This document shows positions 42,514-50,922 of a DNA stretch of 64,000 nt, piece after piece (position 1 is the stretch's first letter; the number at the start of each line of letters is the position of its first letter). The stretch comes from Enterobacter kobei. Its GTDB lineage: Bacteria > Pseudomonadota > Gammaproteobacteria > Enterobacterales > Enterobacteriaceae. The stretch spans positions 4,526,001 through 4,590,000 of the forward strand of contig NZ_CP017181.1 in the NCBI RefSeq assembly GCF_001729765.1. The letters are read 5' to 3'. The translations under genes and the position numbers were made by a program. The notes below the pieces were generated by a model. The model was not told where the DNA came from and ran no database searches. It saw nothing but the letters and a program-made list of their open reading frames with translations.

Positions 42514-42665
42514 TTCACATTCATAAATCGTTGCAAAACGAATGCTCCGAAAATAGTGATCTACCGCACATTTCCCTCCCCATCTACCGAAGCGAATGTC
42601 TACGCTTATAAGACGCCCGGAAAAAAACTGTCTTTAGGTACACACAACCGGAGGTCCCTATCACC

Positions 42666-44315
42666 ATGTTCAACCAGAAACTACAGGCTACCGAGAATAT
42701 CGAATTCGAGATCGCAGAAGAGCTGCGCTACGAGACCGATCCCTGCGAGTTGAAACTGGATGAAATGATTGAGGCGGAGCCGGAACCCGAAATGATCGAG
42801 GGGCTACCCGCCTCCGATGCCCTGACGCCCGCCGATCGCTATCTGGAACTGTTCGAGCATGTTCAGTCAACACGCCTGTTCGCGGACAGCAAAACCTTCC
42901 CTGACTGCGCGCCGAAGATGGACCCGCTGGATATCCTGATCCGCTATCGTAAAGTGAAACGTCACCGGGATTTCGACCTGCGCCAGTTTGTAGAGAACCA
43001 CTTCTGGCTACCGGCCACCTACGGCACGGAATATGTTTCTGACCCCGGTCTGTCGCTAAAAGAGCACATTGACAGCCTGTGGCCGGTGCTGACGCGCGAA
43101 CCGCAGGACCATATCCCCTGGTCCTCTCTGCTGGTGTTACCGCAGGCCTATATTGTGCCCGGCGGGCGATTCAGTGAGACCTATTACTGGGACTCCTATT
43201 TCTCCATGCTAGGGCTGGCGGAGAGCGGACGTAACGACCTGCTGAAGTGTATGGCGGATAACTTCGCCTGGCTGATCGAACGCTACGGGCATATCCCAAA
43301 CGGTAACCGTACCTATTACCTCAGCCGCTCTCAGCCGCCGGTCTTTGCCCTGATGGTCGAGTTGTTTGAAGAGGACGGGGTACGCGGCGCGAAGCGTTAC
43401 CTTGAGCACCTCAAGATGGAGCACGCCTTCTGGATGGACGGTGCCGAGTCGCTGCTGCTTAATCAGGCCTATCGCAGCGCGGTACGTATGCCGGATGGAT
43501 CATTGCTCAACCGCTACTGGGACGACCGCGACACGCCCCGGGACGAATCGTGGATTGAGGACGTAGAAACGGCCCGTCACTCCGGACGTCCGCCAAACGA
43601 AGTGTATCGTGACTTGCGCGCGGGTGCGGCCTCCGGCTGGGATTACTCCTCCCGCTGGCTGCGTGAGCCTGGCCGACTGGCCAGCATTCGCACCACGCAG
43701 TTTATCCCGATCGATTTGAATGCCTTCCTGTTCAAGCTGGAGAGTACTATCGCCAATATCTCGGCGTCGAAAGGGGATAAAGAGACCGCTGAACTGTTCC
43801 ATCAGAAGGCCAGCGATCGCCGCGCCGCGATTAACCGCTACCTCTGGGATGAAGAAAGCGGCTGCTATCGCGACTATGACTGGCGCCGCGAAGTGATGGC
43901 GCTGTTCTCTGCCGCGAGCATTGTGCCGCTGTACGTCGGTATGGCCACGCATGAACAGGCCGATCGACTGTCGGATGCGGTGAAAACGCGACTGCTGACG
44001 CCGGGCGGGATTCTGGCAACCGAGTATGAAACCGGCGAGCAATGGGATAAACCCAACGGCTGGGCCCCGCTGCAGTGGATGGCCATTCAGGGGTTCAAGC
44101 AGTATGGCAATGACTCACTGGGCGATGAGATCGCCTGGAGCTGGCTGCAGACGGTGAATCATTTTTATAAGACCCACCACAAGCTGATTGAGAAGTATCA
44201 TATCGCCAGCAGTACGCCACGCGAGGGTGGCGGGGGTGAGTATCCCCTTCAGGACGGCTTCGGCTGGACCAACGGCGTAGTGCGACGGCTGATAGGGTTG
44301 TATGGGGAGCCTTGA
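42666..44315 (+). CDS. treF: Cytoplasmic trehalase TreF
   Basis: GH37 enzyme hydrolysing trehalose to two glucose in the cytoplasm. 549 residues as in E. coli, no signal peptide. Trehalase signatures [15 protein letters not shown] (about residues 162-176) and [12 protein letters not shown] are intact, as is the [19 protein letters not shown]-terminal motif. Leader 42514-42665 contains no other feature recognised. Confidence 0.96.
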   Translation: MFNQKLQATENIEFEIAEELRYETDPCELKLDEMIEAEPEPEMIEGLPASDALTPADRYLELFEHVQSTRLFADSKTFPDCAPKMDPLDILIRYRKVKRHRDFDLRQFVENHFWLPATYGTEYVSDPGLSLKEHIDSLWPVLTREPQDHIPWSSLLVLPQAYIVPGGRFSETYYWDSYFSMLGLAESGRNDLLKCMADNFAWLIERYGHIPNGNRTYYLSRSQPPVFALMVELFEEDGVRGAKRYLEHLKMEHAFWMDGAESLLLNQAYRSAVRMPDGSLLNRYWDDRDTPRDESWIEDVETARHSGRPPNEVYRDLRAGAASGWDYSSRWLREPGRLASIRTTQFIPIDLNAFLFKLESTIANISASKGDKETAELFHQKASDRRAAINRYLWDEESGCYRDYDWRREVMALFSAASIVPLYVGMATHEQADRLSDAVKTRLLTPGGILATEYETGEQWDKPNGWAPLQWMAIQGFKQYGNDSLGDEIAWSWLQTVNHFYKTHHKLIEKYHIASSTPREGGGGEYPLQDGFGWTNGVVRRLIGLYGEP

Positions 44316-44321
44316 GTGGGG

Positions 44322-44368
44322 TGCGGTCTGGTGCCCTCACCCCGGCCCTCTCCCATAGGGTAAAGGGT
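44322..44368. repeat. Dispersed palindromic repeat, CCCTCACCC family
   Basis: TGCGGTCTGGTGCCCTCACC then CCGGCCCTCTCCCATAGGG, with a degraded right arm (TAAAGGG). Between the convergent treF and the HEPN-like gene. Confidence 0.7.
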
Positions 44369-45958
44369 TCAGCGAATCACCTCATAAATGGCAGTCTGAA
44401 TGGACTGCCATTTTTTCGTGGTGGCATCCGGTTGCGACTGCGCACGCCGCGTAGCCATATCCAGATCGTGCTGTTGGCGCTTCACCACGGCGGGCACGGT
44501 GCAGAACGCTTTGAGATACGCTTTACGCACTGAGGTCAGGGATTCACCGTTCGACATCGCGTGGCTGAGCGTGTTGATAAAGCGACGGCATGGCTTCTCT
44601 TCCGTCATGTTCCGTCGGTAGCGCAGCATGAGCTCCAGCACGTCGTCATGGCCTGCCGACATCGCCTCTTCGGTCCATGACAGCTTCCAGTCCATCCCGC
44701 CCTGCAAAAAGAGCTGCGCGACACGGGTATCGTTGCGGTTAATCGCTGAACGGAAATTATTGTCGTCCCAGGTCACCCCCATGCGGGTCAGCGTCTCGCG
44801 CGCAGAAGGGGTTTCGCGCATATCTTTCGGCGGCGCCGCTTGCGCAGTGTGTTCGGCCGATGGATGCGGTTTGCTGCTGGTCACCAGCCAGAAGCCGCCC
44901 ACCAGGATGGCGATTACCATCACGCCAACCGCGCCCCATAACGCACCGGAGATAAGCTGCTCACGCTGTTCGGGCGTGCGCGGCGCGCGCTGGGTCGGCT
45001 TTTCAATCGTGTCACGAACCTCAAACAGATCGCCACCGGTAACCCGATCCATTTTCTGCGCCTTTTCCCAGAAAGTGTGCAGTTCACTGGCGTCCACCGC
45101 CATCAATCCGGCCGGGTTGACGCGCGTTCTCCCCTCTTCGAATGCACGTTGAACCGGTCGGGAAATCTGCATGTAGTAGTTATCCAGCAGCTGAATTTGC
45201 GCCGAACTTAACGTTTTCTGAACCGTGATGTTGTTGCGAATTTGCCGAATATCATCAAGGAAGGTTTGCAGCGTTTTACGCGGTTCTACCAGGAGCGTCA
45301 GCATGGCAGGATCGTTAAACAGCGAGGCGTAATACCGGCTGAACTCTTTTTTATCCACCAGCATCTGCGCCAGTTCACTGAACATCATCCCGTTCAGGAT
45401 ATCGTTGATCTCCCCGAGCTTCAGCCAGCGTCTTACCCGGTCGGCATTAAATAAGGTCTTAAGATGATTATTGAGCCGCACCTGATCGGGCCAGGCCTGC
45501 TGAATAAGTCCTTTAATCATCAGCTCAATGGCGCGAACCTGCTTGTGCGCCTGCTGTTGCTGCAGTTCGCTACCCGTTGCCAGCTCCGTGCTGTAAGTCA
45601 GCAACGGTTGCTGCAAACGAAGATGTTCCAGCGTGGTCACAAAGCGCATCGCCGCAATCAGCTGGTTTTCGCTGACATCCTGCCCGCTTTCATACTGTGG
45701 AACGCGCTGCTGCAGCAGGCGCAGCTGCAGCGTAAATTCCGACATCTCGGCATCATTCAGATTGAGGGTCTTCGCAACGGCTGCCCATCCCCCGAGCGCT
45801 AAACGTGCGCTATCCAGTTGTTCCAGGAGCCAGCGTGGATCTTTTCCCTCAGAAACATGTACATTCAGGAGAAGCAAAATTTCAACCGACGCCTGGCGAA
45901 TGACCGCCAGACAGTGTTCAAACTGTTCGCGAATATGATGTGATGTGCTGAGAGTCAT
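44369..45958 (-). CDS. Membrane protein resembling the STY4199 HEPN family
   Basis: 529 residues, function unknown. A long helical N-terminal half (about 1-330) fits the HEPN_STY4199 family as remembered from S. Typhi STY4199. One strong transmembrane helix follows at about 337-360 (WGAVGVMVIAILVGGFWLV). The C-terminal part (about 385-450) has ankyrin-like helix pairs: DDNNFRSAINRNDTRVAQLF and EEAMSAGHDDVLELMLRY. The usual HEPN RNase motif Rx4-6H is not obvious; RQIRNNITVQ at 238-247 lacks His. Replaces E. coli yhjA at this spot. No toxin-antitoxin partner is adjacent. Confidence 0.6.
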   Translation of the reverse strand: MTLSTSHHIREQFEHCLAVIRQASVEILLLLNVHVSEGKDPRWLLEQLDSARLALGGWAAVAKTLNLNDAEMSEFTLQLRLLQQRVPQYESGQDVSENQLIAAMRFVTTLEHLRLQQPLLTYSTELATGSELQQQQAHKQVRAIELMIKGLIQQAWPDQVRLNNHLKTLFNADRVRRWLKLGEINDILNGMMFSELAQMLVDKKEFSRYYASLFNDPAMLTLLVEPRKTLQTFLDDIRQIRNNITVQKTLSSAQIQLLDNYYMQISRPVQRAFEEGRTRVNPAGLMAVDASELHTFWEKAQKMDRVTGGDLFEVRDTIEKPTQRAPRTPEQREQLISGALWGAVGVMVIAILVGGFWLVTSSKPHPSAEHTAQAAPPKDMRETPSARETLTRMGVTWDDNNFRSAINRNDTRVAQLFLQGGMDWKLSWTEEAMSAGHDDVLELMLRYRRNMTEEKPCRRFINTLSHAMSNGESLTSVRKAYLKAFCTVPAVVKRQQHDLDMATRRAQSQPDATTKKWQSIQTAIYEVIR

Positions 45959-46103
45959 TATTTTCCTTAAGCGACAACGAAGACATCAGGAATGGGCACT
46001 TATGGCCATTTTTCTTTTATTTATACATGCTTAACCATACCTGACTTTCTGTTGAAATAAAGTGACAACCCTAAAATCATTAAAATGTTTCAGGAGAATC
46101 TTA

Positions 46104-46643
46104 ATGCCGGTTTTAATGACTTCACGCCTGAACTGCTCGCCTCTGCAGGAGCATGACTGGCCCTTTTTTCTGGCGTTGCAGCAACATCCTGACGTGATGC
46201 GCTTTGTGGCGGAAGACCGTCCCGTTGCCGCAATTCGTGAGGCGTTTGATTCTCGTCTGCCCCTCTGGACGCCGGGCAGCACGCACTGGCTGTGTCTCGT
46301 CGTCCGTGATGCCACCTCTCAGGCACCGCTGGGCGTGACCGGGTATATTCATCGTGAGGACGATTGCGCTGAAGTGGGCTTTCTTTTTGCACCCGAGGCG
46401 CAGGGGAAAGGTTACGGTTTCGAATCCCTGCAGGCGCTTTGCGATTACGCCTTTCGTGAGGGCGGACTACGTCGGCTCACCGCCACCGTCACGGCGGGAA
46501 ATGTCGCCTCCAGACGTCTGCTGGAAAAAGCCCACTTTCGTCTGGAGGGGGAGCTTCGCGAGAGCTATTACCTTTCCGGACGCTGGCAAAATGACTGGTT
46601 ATTGGGTTTATTGCGGCATGAATATCTGAACCATAACGCCTGA
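46104..46643 (+). CDS. GNAT N-acetyltransferase (RimJ/RimL type)
   Basis: 179 residues, starting MPVLMTSRLNCSPL behind CAGGAG at 7-bp spacing; an ATG 42 bp upstream is worse. GNAT acetyl-CoA loop APEAQGKGYGFESLQALCDY (about 109-128) and the TATVTAGNVASRRLLEKAHF segment typical of RimJ/RimL-like proteins. It may acetylate a protein N-terminus or small molecule; the target is unknown. Divergent from the HEPN-like gene. Confidence 0.85.
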   Translation: MPVLMTSRLNCSPLQEHDWPFFLALQQHPDVMRFVAEDRPVAAIREAFDSRLPLWTPGSTHWLCLVVRDATSQAPLGVTGYIHREDDCAEVGFLFAPEAQGKGYGFESLQALCDYAFREGGLRRLTATVTAGNVASRRLLEKAHFRLEGELRESYYLSGRWQNDWLLGLLRHEYLNHNA

Positions 46644-46714
46644 TCAACAGCCATTTGGCGGATATTTTTCATTGTTCAATTCCTCTACAGTATCGCCATT
46701 ACGAGGAAATGAAT

Positions 46715-47053
46715 ATGAAAGGTCATGCGCTGAATATCTCTTATGCCGCCATTGATTTAATAAAGAAGCATCAGGGGCTTTCACTGGAGAAATATCGTGA
46801 TGAAAATGGTTTATGGGTGATCGGCTATGGACATGCGATCCATGAGGAGGACAATTTTCACGGAGGCATTACTCCGCTCCAGGCAGAATGTTTGCTTCAG
46901 GAGGATATTCAGTTATGTGAGAGGCTGCTGCGGGAAAATATAACACGCCCATTAACCCAACAGCAGCATGATGCATTGGTAGTATTGATATTCAGTTTCG
47001 CCGAGACGCCTTCACGTCTGAACGCGCTGTATCAGGCTATCGCCCGGGTATAG
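46715..47053 (+). CDS. Short GH24 lysozyme-like protein lacking catalytic residues
   Basis: 112 residues from MKGHALNISYAAIDL, GAGG Shine-Dalgarno 8 bp upstream. The fold signature KHQGLSLEKYRD...NGLWVIGYGH matches T4/P22 endolysins. The catalytic Glu is Gln20, the Thr of the triad is Val35, and only the Asp (Asp29) remains. The C-terminal lobe is shorter than the usual 150-165 residues. There is no signal peptide and no holin or spanin nearby. Probably a domesticated or decaying phage gene, not an active muramidase. The last 22 bp overlap convergent yhjB. Confidence 0.65.
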   Translation: MKGHALNISYAAIDLIKKHQGLSLEKYRDENGLWVIGYGHAIHEEDNFHGGITPLQAECLLQEDIQLCERLLRENITRPLTQQQHDALVVLIFSFAETPSRLNALYQAIARV

Positions 47054-47634
47054 TACATGGCCGCCTGGGTCCGGTTTTTCACCTCCAGCCGCCGAAAAAG
47101 TGCTTCCAGATGCGCTTTTACCGTGGCCGCGCTGATGTTGAGATTGCGGCCAATCTCTTTATTTGACTCCCCCGCAGCCAGCAGTTTGAGTACCTCGCGC
47201 TGACGCTCGCTTAAACAGAGTAACGGCTGCGCTGATGATTGCTGGCTAACCCACTCCCCGGGAAAGCAGACCATCCCTCTCGACACGGAATCCAGCACGG
47301 CGGCAAACCGTTCGGGGTTAGCGTTACGGGGGATAATGGCCATCACGTTTCGCTGCATGAGCTGCTCAACCCATCTGGCCTCTTTTCTTGCCAGAACCAT
47401 AATCACCCGTATCGCCGGGAAGGAATCCATAAGCTCTTCCAGGAAAGCACTCTCCTCTTCCTGGATCAAATTGCCGTCAATCATCACGATAGCAGACGGT
47501 GAAGCAGATATTTGCCCCCATAAATCGTCCGCCTGACAAGCGCCCGTTATATTTATTTCAGGAATTAACTCCTGCAGACCGTGTATCGCTCCATGAATAA
47601 ATATCGACTGCCTGTCAAACATGATTACTCGCAT
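47032..47634 (-). CDS. yhjB: LuxR/NarL-type regulator YhjB
   Basis: 200 residues as in E. coli YhjB. The N-terminal receiver-like domain (1 to about 120) starts MRVIMFDRQSIFIHGAIHGL. It keeps the Asp53 position (VMIDGNL) but has one rather than two acidic residues near position 8 and lacks the switch Lys (AIIPRN), so phosphorylation control is doubtful. The C-terminal LuxR helix-turn-helix is LSERQREVLKLLAAGESNKE to ISAATVKAHLEALFRRLEVK. No histidine kinase is near. The start is set at the conserved MRVIMFD. Confidence 0.88.
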   Translation of the reverse strand: MRVIMFDRQSIFIHGAIHGLQELIPEINITGACQADDLWGQISASPSAIVMIDGNLIQEEESAFLEELMDSFPAIRVIMVLARKEARWVEQLMQRNVMAIIPRNANPERFAAVLDSVSRGMVCFPGEWVSQQSSAQPLLCLSERQREVLKLLAAGESNKEIGRNLNISAATVKAHLEALFRRLEVKNRTQAAMYYTRAIA

Positions 47635-47764
47635 CGTTTTTCTCCCTCTGAGAATAGCGAAGGGGGATTCTACAGAGGCAGTATTTAAGAAAAAACTCAA
47701 TGAATGGAGAGGTTACAAATCCGCGAGTGGTTTTTATATTTGCCCGTATTTTGACACATCGGCA

Positions 47765-47798
47765 TTAAGGATTTCCTTAAGGGGTTCCCTCCCCTTAA
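47765..47798. repeat. Overlapping alternative hairpins between the SDR and yhjB
   Basis: TTAAGG-ATTT-CCTTAA (47765-47780) and TTAAGGGG-TTCCCT-CCCCTTAA (47777-47798) share the CCTTAA arm region, so the two stems exclude each other. No T-run follows. It lies 9 bp beyond the SDR stop, in the 173-bp gap before yhjB. Confidence 0.5.
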
Positions 47799-47807
47799 TA
47801 GCAGGCC

Positions 47808-48566
47808 TCACAGGAACATACCGCCTGACACCTCAATACGTTGCGCATTCATCCAGCCCAGCTTATCGCTGAGCAGTGCCGCGATGGCATCGCCGATATC
47901 GTCCGGCAACCCCACCCGCCCCAGCGCCGTCTGTGATGCCAGCATCTGATTAAGCTGCGCGTTGTCGCGAACGCGTCCACCGCCAAAGTCGGTTTCTATC
48001 GCGCCCGGCGCGATAATATTGACGGAGATGCCACGCGCACCCAGCTCCTTCGCCTGATAGCGGGTCAACACTTCCATCGCCCCTTTCATCGCTGCATAGG
48101 TTCCGGAGCCTGGCTGGGTAAAACGGGCCAGCCCGCTGGAGACGTTGAGGATCCGGCCTCCGTCATTCAGCAGAGGCAGCAGGCGCTGTGTCAGGAAAAA
48201 AGGCCCTTTGAAATGAATATTCATCGCCTCATCAAACTGGGCTTCCGTTGTGTCGGTATAGGGTGCATATAAACCCGTCCCGGCATTGTTCAATAAATAA
48301 TCAAAGGTGTCGCGTTGCCAGACGGTCTTAAGGATTTCCTGAAGCCGCTGAGCAAACTTATCGAAGCTGGCAATATCACCGACGTTGAGCTGTAATGCTG
48401 CAGCATTCACGCCTTTTTCCTGAATTTCGCGAACAACCTCCAGCGCGTCCTGCTGATTGCTGTGGTACGTCAGAACAATTCCCGTTCCGTCTGCCGCCAG
48501 CTTCAACGCCGCGTTTTTACCCAAACCACGGCTACCACCCGTCACTAATGCGATACGTTCAGTCAT
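47808..48566 (-). CDS. SDR oxidoreductase divergent from yhjC
   Basis: 252 residues, start at the second of two adjacent ATGs (MTERIALVTGGSRGLGKNAA), with GAGG 6 bp upstream. Rossmann motif TGGSRGLG, NNAG, catalytic SSG...YAAMKG (Tyr-x3-Lys) and cofactor-region IAPGAIETDF identify a classical SDR. The substrate is unknown. Divergent from the LysR gene yhjC over 119 bp holding a CTGTT-TC-AACAG dyad (48653-48664), so it may be a YhjC target. Not present here in E. coli K-12. Confidence 0.87.
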   Translation of the reverse strand: MTERIALVTGGSRGLGKNAALKLAADGTGIVLTYHSNQQDALEVVREIQEKGVNAAALQLNVGDIASFDKFAQRLQEILKTVWQRDTFDYLLNNAGTGLYAPYTDTTEAQFDEAMNIHFKGPFFLTQRLLPLLNDGGRILNVSSGLARFTQPGSGTYAAMKGAMEVLTRYQAKELGARGISVNIIAPGAIETDFGGGRVRDNAQLNQMLASQTALGRVGLPDDIGDAIAALLSDKLGWMNAQRIEVSGGMFL

Positions 48567-48685
48567 CATAAACCTCGTTTTGGCTGTTATGGAGATTGAG
48601 AAAGAGCTTATTAGGTGATAGAAGATCAATAAAGATGGTTTAAAACGCTTCACTGTTTCAACAGCAACAACAATGAGCTTCATCT

Positions 48686-49585
48686 ATGGATAAAATTCAC
48701 GCAATGCAGCTGTTTGTTCGCGTCGCGGAACTGGAAAGTTTTTCCCGTGCTGCAGAAACCTTAACGCTGCCGAAAGGCAGCGTTTCGCGGCAAATTCAGG
48801 CCCTTGAAAACCGCCTTGGCACCCAGCTGTTGCACCGGACCACGCGTCGCGTCAGCCTGACGCAGGACGGCATGGTCTATTACGAACGGGCAAAAGATCT
48901 GCTGGCAAACCTTGATGAACTGGACGGACTGTTTCAGCACGATCCTTCCACCATAAGCGGAAGGCTGCGCGTGGATATGCCCGTCGGCGTTGCTCGAAAT
49001 TTAGTCATCCCCAGACTGCCGACTTTTTTGCAGCAGTACCCGGGTATTGAACTGGAACTCAGCAGCAGCGATCGTCTGGTGGATGTGATTCGCGAAGGGT
49101 TTGATTGCGTGGTCCGCGTGGGTTCCCTGAAAGATTCAGGGTTAATTGCCCGGCCGCTGGGGAAACTGACGGTAATTAACTGTGCCAGTCCGGATTATCT
49201 GGCGCGTTTTGGCTACCCTGAAACGCTGGATGATTTGGGCTCACACGCTGTGATTCACTACGCCGCCATGCTGGGTACCCGTCCGCAGGGCTTTGAATTT
49301 TATAACGGCAGTGCAACGCAGTGGATAAAGACGGGCGGCGTATTAACCGTCAACAGCACGGAGACCTATCAGGCGGCCTGCCTTGCCGGGCTGGGCATCA
49401 TTCAGGTTCCACGTGTTGGGGTACGTGATTTACTGCGGGCGAAAAAACTGATTGAGATCCTCCCGCAATATCGCGCGGAACCGATGCCCGTGTCCCTGAT
49501 TTATCCCCATCGCCGCAACCTCTCCCGTCGGGTACATCTGTTCATGGAGTGGCTGACCGAACTCACAAAAGCTTACGTGGATTAG
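48686..49585 (+). CDS. yhjC: LysR-family regulator YhjC (RcdB)
   Basis: 299 residues as in E. coli. Helix-turn-helix at about 17-37 (ESFSRAAETLTLPKGSVSRQ) and a type 2 periplasmic-binding fold ligand domain. The N-terminus MDKIHAMQLFVRVAELESFS is nearly that of E. coli YhjC, which has been described as a csgD regulator (RcdB). yhjD follows by 50 bp. Confidence 0.9.
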   Translation: MDKIHAMQLFVRVAELESFSRAAETLTLPKGSVSRQIQALENRLGTQLLHRTTRRVSLTQDGMVYYERAKDLLANLDELDGLFQHDPSTISGRLRVDMPVGVARNLVIPRLPTFLQQYPGIELELSSSDRLVDVIREGFDCVVRVGSLKDSGLIARPLGKLTVINCASPDYLARFGYPETLDDLGSHAVIHYAAMLGTRPQGFEFYNGSATQWIKTGGVLTVNSTETYQAACLAGLGIIQVPRVGVRDLLRAKKLIEILPQYRAEPMPVSLIYPHRRNLSRRVHLFMEWLTELTKAYVD

Positions 49586-49635
49586 TCGCAAGCTATAATT
49601 CAGTAACATCCAGCCTAACGAAAAGGAAAAGACGC

Positions 49636-50661
49636 GTGACGCCGGAAAATAACCCGCAACGACCCACCCAACATTTAGATTATGATCCCATCAAGAAGAT
49701 GGAAACCGGGCCAGAAAAGGCTAAAACCCCAGGGGCGGCCAGCAAGACGCTGGGTACCGTCACCAGCCTGGCAGAAAGAATTCAGCAGTTTCCCATGGTT
49801 GCGCATTTAATACGTGCGACCGAGCGCTTTAATGACCGCATGGGGAACCAGTTTGGTGCTGCCATCACCTATTTCTCCTTCCTGTCGATGATCCCCATTC
49901 TGATGGTGTCGTTTGCAGCGGCCGGTTTTGTACTCGCGTCACACCCGACGCTGCTGCAGGATATTTTCAATAAAATCCTGAATAACGTTAGTGACCCGAC
50001 CCTCGCCACCACGCTAAAAAGCACGATTAATACCGCTGTTCAGCAACGTACGACCGTTGGGATCGTTGGTTTGCTTATCGCCCTTTACTCCGGGGTAAAC
50101 TGGATGGGCAACCTCCGCGAGGCCATTCGCGCCCAGTCGCGTGAGGTGTGGGAGCGTAAGCCGCAGGATCAGGAGAAAATATGGGTTAAGTATCTCCGCG
50201 ACTTTGTTTCGCTGATTGGCCTGCTCATTGCGCTCATCGTTACGCTTTCGATTACCTCCGTGGCGGGCTCCGCACAGCAGATGATTATCTCTGCACTCTA
50301 TCTGGATTACATCGAATGGCTGAAACCGGCCTGGCGCGGCATTGGGCTGGCGATTTCCATTTTCGCCAACTACCTGCTGTTCTTCTGGATTTTCTGGCGT
50401 TTGCCCCGTCATCGTCCGCGCAAGAAGGCCCTGCTCCGCGGAACGCTGATTGCGGCGATAGGCTTTGAAGTGATTAAAATCGTGATGACCTACACCCTGC
50501 CGTCGCTGGTGAAATCCCCGTCGGGCGCGGCGTTCGGCTCCGTGCTGGGGTTGATGGCCTTCTTCTACTTCTTCGCCCGCCTGACCCTGTTCTGCGCCGC
50601 GTGGATTGCCACCGCCGAGTACAAAGGCGACACACGCATGCCGGGAAAAACACACCGCTAA
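49636..50661 (+). CDS. yhjD: YihY/BrkB-family inner-membrane protein YhjD
   Basis: 341 residues (E. coli 337). GTG start at 49636 behind AAAAGGAAAAG; an ATG 87 bp upstream lies inside yhjC and is unconserved. A charged N-terminal tail (about 1-65) precedes six hydrophobic helices. The core NQFGAAITYFSFLSMIPILM and SGAAFGSVLGLMAFFYFFAR mark the BrkB family. A point mutation in E. coli YhjD lets cells survive without Kdo, suggesting a role in lipid A precursor transport. Confidence 0.92.
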   Translation: MTPENNPQRPTQHLDYDPIKKMETGPEKAKTPGAASKTLGTVTSLAERIQQFPMVAHLIRATERFNDRMGNQFGAAITYFSFLSMIPILMVSFAAAGFVLASHPTLLQDIFNKILNNVSDPTLATTLKSTINTAVQQRTTVGIVGLLIALYSGVNWMGNLREAIRAQSREVWERKPQDQEKIWVKYLRDFVSLIGLLIALIVTLSITSVAGSAQQMIISALYLDYIEWLKPAWRGIGLAISIFANYLLFFWIFWRLPRHRPRKKALLRGTLIAAIGFEVIKIVMTYTLPSLVKSPSGAAFGSVLGLMAFFYFFARLTLFCAAWIATAEYKGDTRMPGKTHR

Positions 50662-50669
50662 CCCCTCTC

Positions 50670-50691
50670 TCGGGCTGAAATTTCAGCCCGA
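50670..50691. repeat. 22-bp perfect palindrome after yhjD
   Basis: TCGGGCTGAAA and its exact reverse complement meet without a loop, 8 bp after the yhjD stop. No T-run follows, so it is either a weak terminator stem or a protein-binding dyad. Confidence 0.5.
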
Positions 50692-50922
50692 CTCATCATT
50701 TCAGCATATAAATCCAGCCCGTAACTTTTATTTAACCAAAAACCAGTTTTATTCACCAATACTTAAAAACTGTGAAGCATTTCATGGAAGCATTTTCGCT
50801 GGCCTGAAAATTATCCGCTTTTTGTTGCTTTTATCACCAGAACGCGACTTTGTTACAGATTGAAATGTCGCTTTTGCTGTGCGTAATATGGCCTTTCGTT
50901 CGATAAAAAATAAGAAAATATT

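Noticed and set aside
47762..47800. PmrA-box-like CTTAAG/CTTAAT repeats between the SDR and yhjB
   Set aside because: The half-sites are 12 bp apart rather than the 11-bp period of PmrA boxes, and they are explained as arms of hairpins.
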